Positions 52,139 to 60,473 of a stretch of DNA of 64,000 nucleotides are shown one piece after another; within the stretch, counting starts at the first letter, position 1, and the number at the start of each line of letters is the position of its first letter. A program made the translations under genes and the position numbers. Origin of the DNA: Thalassotalea insulae (GTDB lineage: Bacteria; Pseudomonadota; Gammaproteobacteria; Enterobacterales; Alteromonadaceae); contig NZ_BSST01000001.1 in NCBI RefSeq assembly GCF_030161395.1, forward strand, positions 2,418,001-2,482,000. Direction: 5' to 3'. The notes under the pieces are model-generated. The model was given only the letters and a program-made list of their open reading frames with translations, searched no databases and was not told the DNA's origin.

Positions 52139-52744
52139 ATGGAATTAGCATTAAAAGACGCTTCAGGCGCTCTTGAAGTTTCCGAAGCAACTTTTGGACG
52201 TGAGTTTAATGAAGCTTTAGTACATCAAGTAGTAGTTGCATATGCAGCTGGTGCTCGTCAAGGTACTCGTGCTCAAAAAACTCGTTCAGAAGTAAGCGGC
52301 GGTGGCGCAAAACCATGGCGTCAAAAAGGTACTGGCCGTGCACGTGCTGGTACAACTCGTGGACCAATCTGGAGAACTGGTGGCGTAACATTCGCTGCTA
52401 AGCCTCAAGACCACAGCCAAAAAGTAAACCGTAAAATGTACCGCGGTGCTATTGCTAGCATCTTATCTGAGTTAGTTCGTCAAGAACGCTTAGTTGTGGT
52501 AAATGATTTTGCTGTTGAAACGCCAAAAACTAAAGAATTAGTTGCCAAGCTTAAAGGTTTAGAGCTTAAAGACGTGTTAATTGTTACTCCTGAAGTAACT
52601 GAAAACTTGTTCTTATCTGCTCGTAACTTATACAAAGTTGACGTTCGCGACGTAGCGGGTATCGACCCTGTAAGCTTAGTTGGTTTCGAAAAAGTATTGA
52701 TGACTGCTTCTGCAGTTAAGCAAATTGAGGAGATGTTAGCATGA
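52139..52744 (+). CDS. rplD: Ribosomal protein L4
   Basis: 201 residues from ATG 52139, with AGGAG 7 nt upstream; the GTG one codon earlier is less well placed. The exit-tunnel loop GTRAQKTRSEVSGGGAKPWRQKGTG is conserved. L4 also represses its own operon through the S10 leader in E. coli. Its stop overlaps the rplW start (ATGA). Confidence 0.97.
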   Translation: MELALKDASGALEVSEATFGREFNEALVHQVVVAYAAGARQGTRAQKTRSEVSGGGAKPWRQKGTGRARAGTTRGPIWRTGGVTFAAKPQDHSQKVNRKMYRGAIASILSELVRQERLVVVNDFAVETPKTKELVAKLKGLELKDVLIVTPEVTENLFLSARNLYKVDVRDVAGIDPVSLVGFEKVLMTASAVKQIEEMLA

Positions 52745-53043
52745 TAAGCGAAGAACGTTTGTTAAAAGTGCTTTTGGCACCGAACATTTCTGAGAAAAGC
52801 ACAATGGCTGCTGAAGCAAACAACACGGTTGTTTTCAAAGTTGCTACTAATGCTACTAAAGCTGAAATCAAAGCAGCTGTTGAGAAACTTTTTGACGTTT
52901 CAGTTGAAGGTGTTCGCACATTAAATGTTAAAGGTAAGACAAAACGTACAGGTGCTCGTTTTGGTCGCAGAAGCGATTGGAAAAAAGCCTACGTTACTCT
53001 TGCTGAAGGCAGCGACATCGACTTCGTTGGCGCAGAAGCATAG
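52741..53043 (+). CDS. rplW: Ribosomal protein L23
   Basis: 100 residues, starting within the last codons of rplD. ERLLKVLLAPNISEKSTMAAE and VKGKTKRTGARFGRRSDWKKAYV are typical. L23 lies at the tunnel exit and docks trigger factor and SRP. Confidence 0.97.
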   Translation: MISEERLLKVLLAPNISEKSTMAAEANNTVVFKVATNATKAEIKAAVEKLFDVSVEGVRTLNVKGKTKRTGARFGRRSDWKKAYVTLAEGSDIDFVGAEA

Positions 53044-53055
53044 GAGAAGGTATAA

Positions 53056-53880
53056 ATGGCTATCGTAAAATGTAAACCTACTTCTCCGGGTCGTCGCCAC
53101 GTTGTTAAAGTGGTTAACCCAGAGTTGCACAAAGGTAAGCCTTACGCTCCATTATTAGAGAAAAACTCTAAGTCTGGTGGTCGTAACAACACGGGTCGTA
53201 TTACAGTTCGTCACGTTGGTGGTGGTCACAAGCAACACTATCGCGTAATTGACTTTAAACGTACTAAAGATGGTATCCCTGCAACTGTAGAGCGTTTGGA
53301 ATATGATCCAAACCGTAGTGCTAACATTGCGTTAGTATTATATGCAGATGGTGAACGTCGTTACATCTTGGCTCCAAAAGGCCTTAAAGCTGGTGATAAA
53401 ATCCAGTCTGGTGTAGACGCGCCAATCAAAGCAGGTAATACATTACCATTGCGTAACACACCATTAGGTAGTGTTATTCACGCAATCGAACTTAAACCTG
53501 GCAAAGGTGCTCAAATCGCTCGTGCAGCGGGTACTTATGCTCAATTAGTTGCTAAAGACGGTGCTTACGTTACTTTACGTCTTCGCTCTGGCGAAATGCG
53601 TAAAATCGAAGCAGATTGTCGTGCTACTTTAGGTGAAATCGGTAACGCAGAACACATGCTTCGCTCATTGGGTAAAGCTGGTGCTCAACGTTGGCGTGGT
53701 GTTCGCCCAACTGTTCGTGGTGTTGCCATGAACCCAGTTGATCACCCACACGGTGGTGGTGAAGGTAAAACTTCAGGCGGTCGTCATCCGGTATCTCCTT
53801 GGGGTGTACCAACTAAGGGTTATAAGACTCGTAAGAACAAGCGTACTGATAAGTTTATCGTACGTCGTCGTACTAAATAA
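53056..53880 (+). CDS. rplB: Ribosomal protein L2
   Basis: 274 residues. KSGGRNNTGRITVRHVGGGHKQ and the C-terminal NPVDHPHGGGEGKTSGG segment, containing the histidine important for peptidyl-transferase assembly, are intact. L2 helps join the subunits. It lies 12 nt after rplW. Confidence 0.98.
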   Translation: MAIVKCKPTSPGRRHVVKVVNPELHKGKPYAPLLEKNSKSGGRNNTGRITVRHVGGGHKQHYRVIDFKRTKDGIPATVERLEYDPNRSANIALVLYADGERRYILAPKGLKAGDKIQSGVDAPIKAGNTLPLRNTPLGSVIHAIELKPGKGAQIARAAGTYAQLVAKDGAYVTLRLRSGEMRKIEADCRATLGEIGNAEHMLRSLGKAGAQRWRGVRPTVRGVAMNPVDHPHGGGEGKTSGGRHPVSPWGVPTKGYKTRKNKRTDKFIVRRRTK

Positions 53881-53909
53881 TAGTACTTATTAATTAAAGA
53901 GGAATCACC

Positions 53910-54185
53910 ATGCCACGTTCTCTCAAGAAAGGTCCATTTATAGACCTACACTTGTTGACGAAGGTAGAGAAAGCTCTGGAAAGCGGGAATAAAAAGCCAA
54001 TTAAAACTTGGTCCCGTCGTTCAATGATCATTCCAAATATGATCGGATTGACCATAGCTGTCCATAATGGCCGTCAACACGTTCCTGTATTTGTTACCGA
54101 AGAAATGATCGGTCACAAATTAGGTGAATTTGCACCAACTCGTACTTATCGCGGCCACGTCGTCGATAAGAAAGCGAAAAGATAA
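53910..54185 (+). CDS. rpsS: Ribosomal protein S19
   Basis: 91 residues. PRSLKKGPFIDLHLLTKVEKA and TWSRRSMIIPNMIGLTIAVHNG are diagnostic. S19 forms part of the 30S head with S13. AAAGAGGAAT precedes the start, 29 nt after rplB. Confidence 0.97.
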   Translation: MPRSLKKGPFIDLHLLTKVEKALESGNKKPIKTWSRRSMIIPNMIGLTIAVHNGRQHVPVFVTEEMIGHKLGEFAPTRTYRGHVVDKKAKR

Positions 54186-54196
54186 GGGGAAGTTAA

Positions 54197-54529
54197 ATGG
54201 AAGCTATTGCTAAACATAAATTTGCCCGTGGTTCAGCACAAAAAGCGCGTTTAGTAGTGGATCAAATCCGCGGCTTAAACGTTGAGAAAGCTTTAGAGAT
54301 CTTAGACTACAGCAACAAAGGTGCTGCAGTGTTAGTGAAGAAAGTTTTAAACTCAGCAATCGCTAATGCCGAACACAACGAAGGTGCAGATATTGATGAA
54401 TTATTCGTTAAAACTATTATGGTTGACGATGGTCCAACAATGAAGCGTATTAAGCCTCGTGCGAAAGGTCGCGCGGATCGTATCCTTAAGCGTACAAGTC
54501 ACATTACTGTGATTGTAGCTGATAGCTAG
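54197..54529 (+). CDS. rplV: Ribosomal protein L22
   Basis: 110 residues. SAQKARLVVDQIRGLNVEKAL and the tunnel-lining hairpin DDGPTMKRIKPRAKGRADRI are present; this is where macrolide-resistance changes occur in other species, and it looks wild type. 11 nt after rpsS. Confidence 0.97.
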   Translation: MEAIAKHKFARGSAQKARLVVDQIRGLNVEKALEILDYSNKGAAVLVKKVLNSAIANAEHNEGADIDELFVKTIMVDDGPTMKRIKPRAKGRADRILKRTSHITVIVADS

Positions 54530-54540
54530 GAGATATTAGA

Positions 54541-55233
54541 ATGGGTCAAAAAGTCCATCCAAATGGTATTCGCTTAGGTATCACTAAACCTTTCGCGTCT
54601 ACTTGGTATGCAAGTAGCAAAGATTTTGCAGATAACTTACACGGCGATCATTTAGTTCGTGCATATTTATCTGAAAAACTTAAGCGTGCGTCATTATCAA
54701 AAATCGTAATTGAACGTCCAGCTAAATCAATCCGCGTAACAATTCACACGGCTCGTCCAGGTGTTGTTATCGGTAAGAAAGGCGAAGACGTAGAAAAATT
54801 ACGTTTACAAGTATCTAAAATTGCTGGTGTTCCTGCTCAAATCAACATCGCTGAAGTTCGTAAGCCAGAAATGGATGCGCAGCTTGTTGCTGACAGCATT
54901 GGTAGCCAGTTAGAGCGTCGTGTAATGTTCCGTCGCGCGATGAAGCGTGCTGTACAAAATGCTATGCGTTTAGGTGCTAAAGGTATCAAAGTTGAAGTTA
55001 GCGGTCGTTTAGGCGGCGCTGATATCGCTCGTTCTGAATGGTATCGTGAAGGTCGTGTACCTTTGCATACATTACGTGCTGATATTGACTACGCAACTGC
55101 GCGTGGTGAAACAACTTACGGTACTATCGGTATCAAAGTTTGGATCTTCAAAGGTGAAGTAATTGGTGGTATGCCTGCACAGGTAGAAGCACCGGCTAAG
55201 CCTAAGAAAAGAAACAACCGCAAGAGCAAGTAG
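54541..55233 (+). CDS. rpsC: Ribosomal protein S3
   Basis: 230 residues. MGQKVHPNGIRLGI start, the KH domain with RPGVVIGKKGEDVEKLR, and the C-terminal domain with ISGRLGGADIARSEW-like residues. S3 lines the mRNA entry tunnel. The tail ends in a short Lys/Arg/Asn-rich stretch. Confidence 0.97.
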   Translation: MGQKVHPNGIRLGITKPFASTWYASSKDFADNLHGDHLVRAYLSEKLKRASLSKIVIERPAKSIRVTIHTARPGVVIGKKGEDVEKLRLQVSKIAGVPAQINIAEVRKPEMDAQLVADSIGSQLERRVMFRRAMKRAVQNAMRLGAKGIKVEVSGRLGGADIARSEWYREGRVPLHTLRADIDYATARGETTYGTIGIKVWIFKGEVIGGMPAQVEAPAKPKKRNNRKSK

Positions 55234-55243
55234 GGGATAAGTT

Positions 55244-55657
55244 ATGTTACAACCAAAACGTACTAAATTCCGTAAGCAATTTAAATTGCGTAACCGCGGT
55301 CTTGCACAAGTAGGTAGTTCAGTTAGCTTCGGTACTTACGGGTTAAAATCAGTTGAACGTGGTCGTATGACTGCGCGTCAAATTGAAGCTGCTCGTCGTG
55401 CGATGACTCGTCACGTTAAGCGTCAAGGTAAAATTTGGATCCGTGTATTCCCAGACAAGCCAATTACTAAGAAACCTCTCGAGGTTCGTATGGGTAAAGG
55501 TAAAGGTTCTGTAGAATATTGGGTATGTCAAATTCTACCAGGTCGTGTTCTTTATGAAATGGAAGGCGTATCAGAAGAATTAGCACGCGAAGCATTTGCT
55601 TTAGCTGCCGCTAAACTTCCGTTTAAAACAGCCTTCGTAACTAGAACGGTGATGTAA
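55244..55657 (+). CDS. rplP: Ribosomal protein L16
   Basis: 137 residues (136 in E. coli). MLQPKRTKFRKQFKLRNRG and GKGKGSVEYWVCQILPGRVLYE are conserved. The arginine in the VFPDKPITKK region precedes the segment near the A site. It overlaps the rpmC start by one base. Confidence 0.97.
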   Translation: MLQPKRTKFRKQFKLRNRGLAQVGSSVSFGTYGLKSVERGRMTARQIEAARRAMTRHVKRQGKIWIRVFPDKPITKKPLEVRMGKGKGSVEYWVCQILPGRVLYEMEGVSEELAREAFALAAAKLPFKTAFVTRTVM

Positions 55658-55848
55658 TGAAAGCTAGCGAATTAAAAGAGAAAAGCATTGAAGAGTTAAA
55701 TGCTGAATTACTTGAGCTTTTGCGCGAACAGTTTAACTATCGCATGCAAGCAAGCACAGGTCAGTTAGCACAAACTCACTTGCTAAGAACAGTACGTCGC
55801 AATATTGCGCGTGTTAAGACTATCATAGCTGAAAAGGCAGGTAAGTAA
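55657..55848 (+). CDS. rpmC: Ribosomal protein L29
   Basis: 63 residues, two long helices: MKASELKEKSIEELNAELLEL and HLLRTVRRNIARVKTI. It sits near the tunnel exit beside L23. TAATG overlaps join it to both neighbours. Confidence 0.97.
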   Translation: MKASELKEKSIEELNAELLELLREQFNYRMQASTGQLAQTHLLRTVRRNIARVKTIIAEKAGK

Positions 55849-56105
55849 TGAGCGATAAAATTCGTACACTACAAGGTCGTGTAATCAGTGACAAAATGGA
55901 TAAGTCTATCACTGTATTAATTGAGCGTCGTGTTAAGCATCCTATGTATGGTAAGTTCATGTCGCGTTCGACTAAGTTGAAAGCACACGATGAAACTAAC
56001 CAATGTGCAATGGGTGATATCGTTACTATTCGTGAATGTGCTCCTATCTCTAAGTCTAAATCTTGGACATTAGTAGATGTAGTAGAAAAAGCGAAAGTGA
56101 TCTAA
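55848..56105 (+). CDS. rpsQ: Ribosomal protein S17
   Basis: 85 residues. RTLQGRVISDKMDKSITVLIE and HPMYGKFMSRSTKLKAHDE are typical of this OB-fold protein, which starts 30S assembly. It is the last gene of the S10 operon; a terminator follows. Confidence 0.97.
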   Translation: MSDKIRTLQGRVISDKMDKSITVLIERRVKHPMYGKFMSRSTKLKAHDETNQCAMGDIVTIRECAPISKSKSWTLVDVVEKAKVI

Positions 56106-56129
56106 TTCTCACTTAGTGTGAATGTTCTG

Positions 56130-56157
56130 AAAACGGCTCCTAATGGAGCCGTTTTTT
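56130..56157 (+). terminator. Terminator between the S10 and spc operons
   Basis: AAAACGGCTCC (56130-56140) pairs fully with GGAGCCGTTTT (56145-56155), loop TAAT, then TT. In E. coli readthrough is common here, but this stem is strong. Confidence 0.9.
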
Positions 56158-56329
56158 ATTGATTAAGTTCATGACCTCAGTTTTTGTTTACCCCTCATTT
56201 TAACTAGCGCTTATCCTTGATTACCCCATCGGATTTCAAATCGTTTTGAGTGTATCGTTTGAGCTAATCTTAATCAGTCGCTACACGATAAAAAATTGTT
56301 TAAATAAAGTACCACTTTTTTTCTACTGG

Positions 56330-56348
56330 TGTTATAATCTCGCGCCCT
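56330..56348 (+). promoter_or_regulatory. spc operon promoter
   Basis: TGTTATAAT is an extended -10 with a perfect TATAAT at 56333-56338. The -35 is poor, as expected with an extended -10. CTCGCGCCC follows as a GC-rich, ppGpp-type discriminator. Confidence 0.8.
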
Positions 56349-56439
56349 CTTCTTGTGAGTGGGAATAAAAAGGCAGTGACGGGTCGAATTTTTGGCCTTG
56401 AATTTCTATCTTAATTAGATAATAGCGGAGCACATGTAA

Positions 56440-56808
56440 ATGATCCAAATGCAAACACAGCTTGACGTTGCTGATAACAGTGGCGCTCGACGCGTGCAAT
56501 GTATAAAGGTCCTTGGTGGCTCGCACCGTCGCTATGCACGCATAGGTGACATCATCAAAGTTGCAGTGAAGGAAGCAATTCCTCGCGGCAAAGTAAAAAA
56601 AGGTGATGTTCTAACTGCGGTAGTGGTGCGCACTAAAAAGGGCGTTCGTCGCCCGGATGGCTCAGCCATTCGTTTTGACGGAAACGCGGCTGTAATGCTT
56701 AATGCAAACTTACAGCCAATTGGTACTCGTATTTTCGGGCCTGTGACACGTGAATTAAGAACTGAAAAGTTCATGAAGATCGTTTCATTAGCTCCAGAAG
56801 TACTATAA
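56440..56808 (+). CDS. rplN: Ribosomal protein L14
   Basis: 122 residues. MIQMQTQLDVADNSGARRVQC and VVRTKKGVRRPDGSAIRFDGNA are diagnostic. L14 forms intersubunit bridges and binds the silencing factor RsfS. First gene of the spc operon. Confidence 0.98.
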   Translation: MIQMQTQLDVADNSGARRVQCIKVLGGSHRRYARIGDIIKVAVKEAIPRGKVKKGDVLTAVVVRTKKGVRRPDGSAIRFDGNAAVMLNANLQPIGTRIFGPVTRELRTEKFMKIVSLAPEVL

Positions 56809-56820
56809 GGAGTCACGATA

Positions 56821-57135
56821 ATGGCATCTAAGATTCGTCGTGATGATGAAGTAATCGTACTTGCAGGTAAAGACAAGGGCAAAACTGGTAAAGTTACTAA
56901 AGTTCTTGTTGAAGAAAGCAAGGTATTCGTTGAAGGCGTTAATTTAATCAAGAAACACACTAAGCCTGTACCTCAGTTACAGCAGCCTGGTGGAATTGTT
57001 GAAAAAGAAGCACCTTTACACGTTTCAAACGTAGCGATCCTTAACCCTAAAACGGGTAAAGCAGATCGTGTTGGTTTTAGAGATGAAGACGGCAAGAAAG
57101 TTCGCTTCTTCAAATCTAATAACGAATTAGTTTAA
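56821..57135 (+). CDS. rplX: Ribosomal protein L24
   Basis: 104 residues with the KOW motif DDEVIVLAGKDKGKTGKV at the N-terminus and EGVNLIKKHTKP. It starts 50S assembly. 12 nt after rplN with GGAG upstream. Confidence 0.97.
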   Translation: MASKIRRDDEVIVLAGKDKGKTGKVTKVLVEESKVFVEGVNLIKKHTKPVPQLQQPGGIVEKEAPLHVSNVAILNPKTGKADRVGFRDEDGKKVRFFKSNNELV

Positions 57136-57150
57136 TAATTGGAGTAAACG

Positions 57151-57690
57151 ATGGCGAAACTGCATGATTTTTATAAAGATACAGTTGTTGCAGAGCTTCA
57201 AAAGAAGTTTGAATACAAAAGTGTCATGCAAGTCCCTCGGATTGAAAAGATCACCCTTAACATGGGTGTTGGTGAAGCTATTGCTGATAAAAAAGTATTA
57301 GAAAACGCCACGAATGATCTTACTGCAATCTCAGGTCAAAAGCCTTTGATCACTAAAGCACGCAAATCTGTTGCTGGCTTTAAGATTCGTGAAGGCTACC
57401 CTATTGGCGCAAAAGTAACTCTACGCGGCGAAAGAATGTGGGAATTTTTAGAGCGTTTAATCTCTATTTCAGTTCCTCGTATTCGCGATTTCCGTGGCTT
57501 GAACCCTAAATCGTTCGATGGCCGTGGTAATTACAGCATGGGCGTGAAAGAGCAAATAATCTTCCCAGAAATCGATTATGATAAAATCGATAAGATTCGC
57601 GGTATGGATATCACTATCACTACTACTGCGCAGTCTAACGAAGAAGGTCATGCTTTGCTTACTGCCTTTAACTTTCCGTTCAAGAAATAA
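57151..57690 (+). CDS. rplE: Ribosomal protein L5
   Basis: 179 residues. YKSVMQVPRIEKITLNMGVGE, GQKPLITKARKSVAGFKIREG and RDFRGLNPKSFDGRGNY are conserved. L5 binds 5S rRNA and contacts the P-site tRNA. Confidence 0.98.
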   Translation: MAKLHDFYKDTVVAELQKKFEYKSVMQVPRIEKITLNMGVGEAIADKKVLENATNDLTAISGQKPLITKARKSVAGFKIREGYPIGAKVTLRGERMWEFLERLISISVPRIRDFRGLNPKSFDGRGNYSMGVKEQIIFPEIDYDKIDKIRGMDITITTTAQSNEEGHALLTAFNFPFKK

Positions 57691-57701
57691 GGTGTAGAGT
57701 T

Positions 57702-58007
57702 ATGGCTAAATCGTCAATGAAAGCTCGTGAAGCAAAACGCACTAAACTAGTTGCACAATACGCTGAAAAGCGTGCGGCATTAAAAGCAATCATCTCAAAT
57801 GCTAATTCTTCTGAAGAAGAGCGTTGGGATGCAGTATTGAAACTTCAAAGTTTACCACGTGATTCAAGCCCAGCACGTCAACGTAACCGTTGTAACGTGA
57901 CAGGCCGTCCTCATGGTTACTTACGTAAATTCGGTTTAAGCCGTATTAAATTACGTGAGCACATGATGCGTGGTGAAGTTCCAGGTCTTAAGAAAGCTAG
58001 TTGGTAA
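57702..58007 (+). CDS. rpsN: Ribosomal protein S14 (long, zinc-free form)
   Basis: 101 residues, the long form without the CxxC zinc pairs; only one cysteine remains (RNRCNVTGRPHGYLRKFGLSR). It completes the 30S head. 11 nt after rplE. Confidence 0.97.
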   Translation: MAKSSMKAREAKRTKLVAQYAEKRAALKAIISNANSSEEERWDAVLKLQSLPRDSSPARQRNRCNVTGRPHGYLRKFGLSRIKLREHMMRGEVPGLKKASW

Positions 58008-58026
58008 TTCACGGGAGTAAATGGTT

Positions 58027-58416
58027 ATGATGACTGATCCTATCGCGGACATGTTTACACGCATCCGCAACGGTCAAGCTGCAACAAAAACTGCAGTAAC
58101 AATGCCATCTTCTAAGTTAAAAGTTGCAATTGCTAACTTACTTAAAGAAGAAGGTTATATTTCAGATTTTTCAGTATCAGGTGATGTTAAACCTGAGTTA
58201 GCTGTTGAATTGAAATATTTTGAAGGTAAAGAAGTAATTGAGACAATCAAACGTGTTTCACGTCCAGGTCTTCGCGTATACAAAGGAGCTACTGAGCTTC
58301 CTAAAGTATTAGCAGGCATGGGTATTGCTATTGTTTCTACTTCTAAAGGTTTGATGACAGATCGCGCCGCTCGCTCAGCGGGTTTAGGTGGCGAAATCAT
58401 CGGTTTCGTAGCGTAA
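58027..58416 (+). CDS. rpsH: Ribosomal protein S8
   Basis: 129 residues from ATG 58027, 9 nt after GGAG; the first ATG at 58021 is only 3 nt from it. MMTDPIADMFTRIRNGQ start and SRPGLRVYKGATELPKVL, GIAIVSTSKGLMTDRAAR end. S8 binds helix 21 of 16S rRNA and represses the spc operon in E. coli. Confidence 0.96.
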   Translation: MMTDPIADMFTRIRNGQAATKTAVTMPSSKLKVAIANLLKEEGYISDFSVSGDVKPELAVELKYFEGKEVIETIKRVSRPGLRVYKGATELPKVLAGMGIAIVSTSKGLMTDRAARSAGLGGEIIGFVA

Positions 58417-58426
58417 GGAGCTAATT

Positions 58427-58960
58427 ATGTCTCGTGTTGCAAAAGCACCCGTTTCTGTTCCTGCTGGCGTTACCGTAACGTTATCAGGTCAAGACATTAC
58501 AGTAAAAGGCCCAGTTGGTGAGCTTTCTCGCACAATCAATGGTTTAGTTGCAGTTTCTCAAGAAGAAAATGTAGTTAAAACAGGCGTTGCTGAAGAAAGC
58601 AAAGAAGCTTGGGCTCAAGCCGGTACGGCACGTGCTTTAATCAATAATATGGTTGAAGGTGTTAGTAACGGTTTCACAAAAACATTAGTTTTAAACGGTG
58701 TTGGTTATCGTGCAAAAGCTGCGGGTAAATCATTAGATTTATCACTAGGTTTTTCACACCCGATTAGCCACGCGATCCCTGCTGGGGTCACTGTTGAAAC
58801 TCCTAGCCAAACTGAAGTTGTGCTGAAAGGCGCTGACAAACAGTTGGTTGGTCAAGTAGCAGCGAACATTCGCGCTTACCGTGAACCAGAGCCTTATAAA
58901 GGTAAAGGTATCCGTTATAGCGATGAGTATGTACGCCGTAAAGAAGCTAAGAAAAAGTAG
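58427..58960 (+). CDS. rplF: Ribosomal protein L6
   Basis: 177 residues, two similar beta domains. TVKGPVGELSRTINGLV and the C-terminal EPEPYKGKGIRYSDEYVRRKEAKKK are typical. It lies near the factor-binding site. Confidence 0.97.
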   Translation: MSRVAKAPVSVPAGVTVTLSGQDITVKGPVGELSRTINGLVAVSQEENVVKTGVAEESKEAWAQAGTARALINNMVEGVSNGFTKTLVLNGVGYRAKAAGKSLDLSLGFSHPISHAIPAGVTVETPSQTEVVLKGADKQLVGQVAANIRAYREPEPYKGKGIRYSDEYVRRKEAKKK

Positions 58961-58969
58961 GGTAATACG

Positions 58970-59323
58970 ATGGATAAGAAAACATCTCGTTTACGCCGTG
59001 CCAAACGTGCACGTGCTAAGATCAGCGAGCTGGGTGCGAATCGTTTAGTCGTTCACCGTACTCCTCGCCATATTTACGCGCAATTGATCGCTCCAACTGG
59101 TTCTGAAGTACTTGCAACAGCATCTACTTTAGATAAAGAAGTGAAAGCACAAGTTGAAAAAACCGGTAACATTGCCGCAGCAGAAGCTGTTGGTAAAGCA
59201 ATCGCTGAACGTGCAAAAGCTAAAGGCATTGAGTCTGTAGCATTTGATCGCTCAGGTTTCCGTTATCATGGTCGCGTTAAAGCGTTAGCAGAAGCAGCTC
59301 GTGAAGCTGGTCTTCAGTTTTAG
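58970..59323 (+). CDS. rplR: Ribosomal protein L18
   Basis: 117 residues, as in E. coli. The basic N-terminus KKTSRLRRAKRARAKISELG and FDRSGFRYHGRVKALAEAAREAGL bind 5S rRNA. 9 nt after rplF. Confidence 0.97.
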   Translation: MDKKTSRLRRAKRARAKISELGANRLVVHRTPRHIYAQLIAPTGSEVLATASTLDKEVKAQVEKTGNIAAAEAVGKAIAERAKAKGIESVAFDRSGFRYHGRVKALAEAAREAGLQF

Positions 59324-59332
59324 GGGTTGATG

Positions 59333-59842
59333 ATGGCTAATCATAATCAAGAGAACTCACAACAAAGTGATATGGCTGAAAAGCTAATCGCCGTTAACCG
59401 TGTTTCAAAAGTGGTTAAAGGTGGTCGTATTTTCAGTTTCACCGCATTAACAGTAGTTGGTGACGGTAACGGTCGCGTTGGTTTTGGCTACGGTAAAGCA
59501 CGTGAAGTGCCTGCTGCAATCCAAAAAGCAATGGAAAAGGCTCGTCGTAACTTAGTAACGATTGATTTGAAGGGTACAACTCTTCAGCATCCTATCAAGG
59601 GTCGTCATTCTGGTTCTAAAGTTTACATGCAGCCTGCATCTGAAGGTACAGGTATCATCGCCGGTGGCGCGATGCGTGCAGTACTTGAAGTGGCCGGTGT
59701 ACAGAACGTATTGTCAAAAGCATACGGTTCTACTAACCCAATCAACGTAGTACGCGCTACGGTATCAGCTCTTGCGAACATGAAATCGCCAGAAGCTGTT
59801 GCTGCTAAGCGTGGTAAAAGCGTTGCAGATATCTTGGGGTAA
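59333..59842 (+). CDS. rpsE: Ribosomal protein S5
   Basis: 169 residues from ATG 59333, 6 nt after the GGGG of the ribosome-binding site; ATG 59330 is also possible. After a Gln/Asn-rich start comes EKLIAVNRVSKVVKGGRIFSF, GDGNGRVGFGYGKAREVP and GTGIIAGGAMRAVLEVAG. S5 controls decoding accuracy. Confidence 0.96.
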   Translation: MANHNQENSQQSDMAEKLIAVNRVSKVVKGGRIFSFTALTVVGDGNGRVGFGYGKAREVPAAIQKAMEKARRNLVTIDLKGTTLQHPIKGRHSGSKVYMQPASEGTGIIAGGAMRAVLEVAGVQNVLSKAYGSTNPINVVRATVSALANMKSPEAVAAKRGKSVADILG

Positions 59843-59848
59843 TTGAAC

Positions 59849-60028
59849 ATGGCTAAAACAGTTAAAGTAACTCAAGTAAAAAGTTCTATCGGTCGTTTAC
59901 CGAAGCATAGAGCGACATTGAAAGGTCTTGGTTTACGTCGTATCAATCATACAGTTGAGTTAGAAGATACTCCTTCTGTACGTGGTATGATTAATCAAGT
60001 ACATTACATGATCAAGGTGGAGGATTAA
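59849..60028 (+). CDS. rpmD: Ribosomal protein L30
   Basis: 59 residues from ATG 59849, equal to E. coli; the TTG two codons earlier is not needed. VKVTQVKSSIGRLPKHRATLK and GLRRINHTVELEDTPSVRGMI are diagnostic. Confidence 0.97.
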   Translation: MAKTVKVTQVKSSIGRLPKHRATLKGLGLRRINHTVELEDTPSVRGMINQVHYMIKVED

Positions 60029-60030
60029 TA

Positions 60031-60465
60031 ATGCAATTAAATACTTTATCTCCTGCACCAGGTGCTAAGAAAGCCAAGAAACGCTGTGGTCGTGGTATTG
60101 GTTCTGGCTTAGGTAAAACAGGTGGTCGTGGTCACAAAGGTCAGAAGTCACGTTCTGGCGGTAGTGTTCGTCCAGGTTTTGAAGGTGGTCAAATGCCTTT
60201 AAAACAACGTTTGCCTAAATTTGGTTTTACGTCACGTAAATCTTTAGTTCACGCTGAAGTACGTTTACATGAACTAAATAGCATCAATGGTGATGTTGTC
60301 GATATTCATGCACTTAAAGACGCGAACCTTATTTCACGTAACATTGAGACAGCAAAAATCATGTTGTCTGGCGAGATCACTCGTCCACTCACTGTTCGTG
60401 GCTTAGGTGTTACTAAAGGTGCTCGTGCAGCGATTGAAGCTGCAGGTGGAAAAATCGAGGAATAA
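60031..60465 (+). CDS. rplO: Ribosomal protein L15
   Basis: 144 residues. MQLNTLSPAPGAKKAKKRCGRG, the glycine-rich loop GKTGGRGHKGQKSRSGG and the FEGGQMPLKQRLPKFGF segment are conserved. It is only 2 nt from rpmD. Confidence 0.97.
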   Translation: MQLNTLSPAPGAKKAKKRCGRGIGSGLGKTGGRGHKGQKSRSGGSVRPGFEGGQMPLKQRLPKFGFTSRKSLVHAEVRLHELNSINGDVVDIHALKDANLISRNIETAKIMLSGEITRPLTVRGLGVTKGARAAIEAAGGKIEE

Positions 60466-60473
60466 TACAGGTT

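Larger units (their letters stand above)
56106..56439. other. Intergenic region between S10 and spc operons
   Basis: 334 bp holding the S10-operon terminator on the left, then about 170 bp of featureless A/T-rich DNA, then the spc promoter and an untranslated leader of about 95 nt. No gene is seen. Confidence 0.7.
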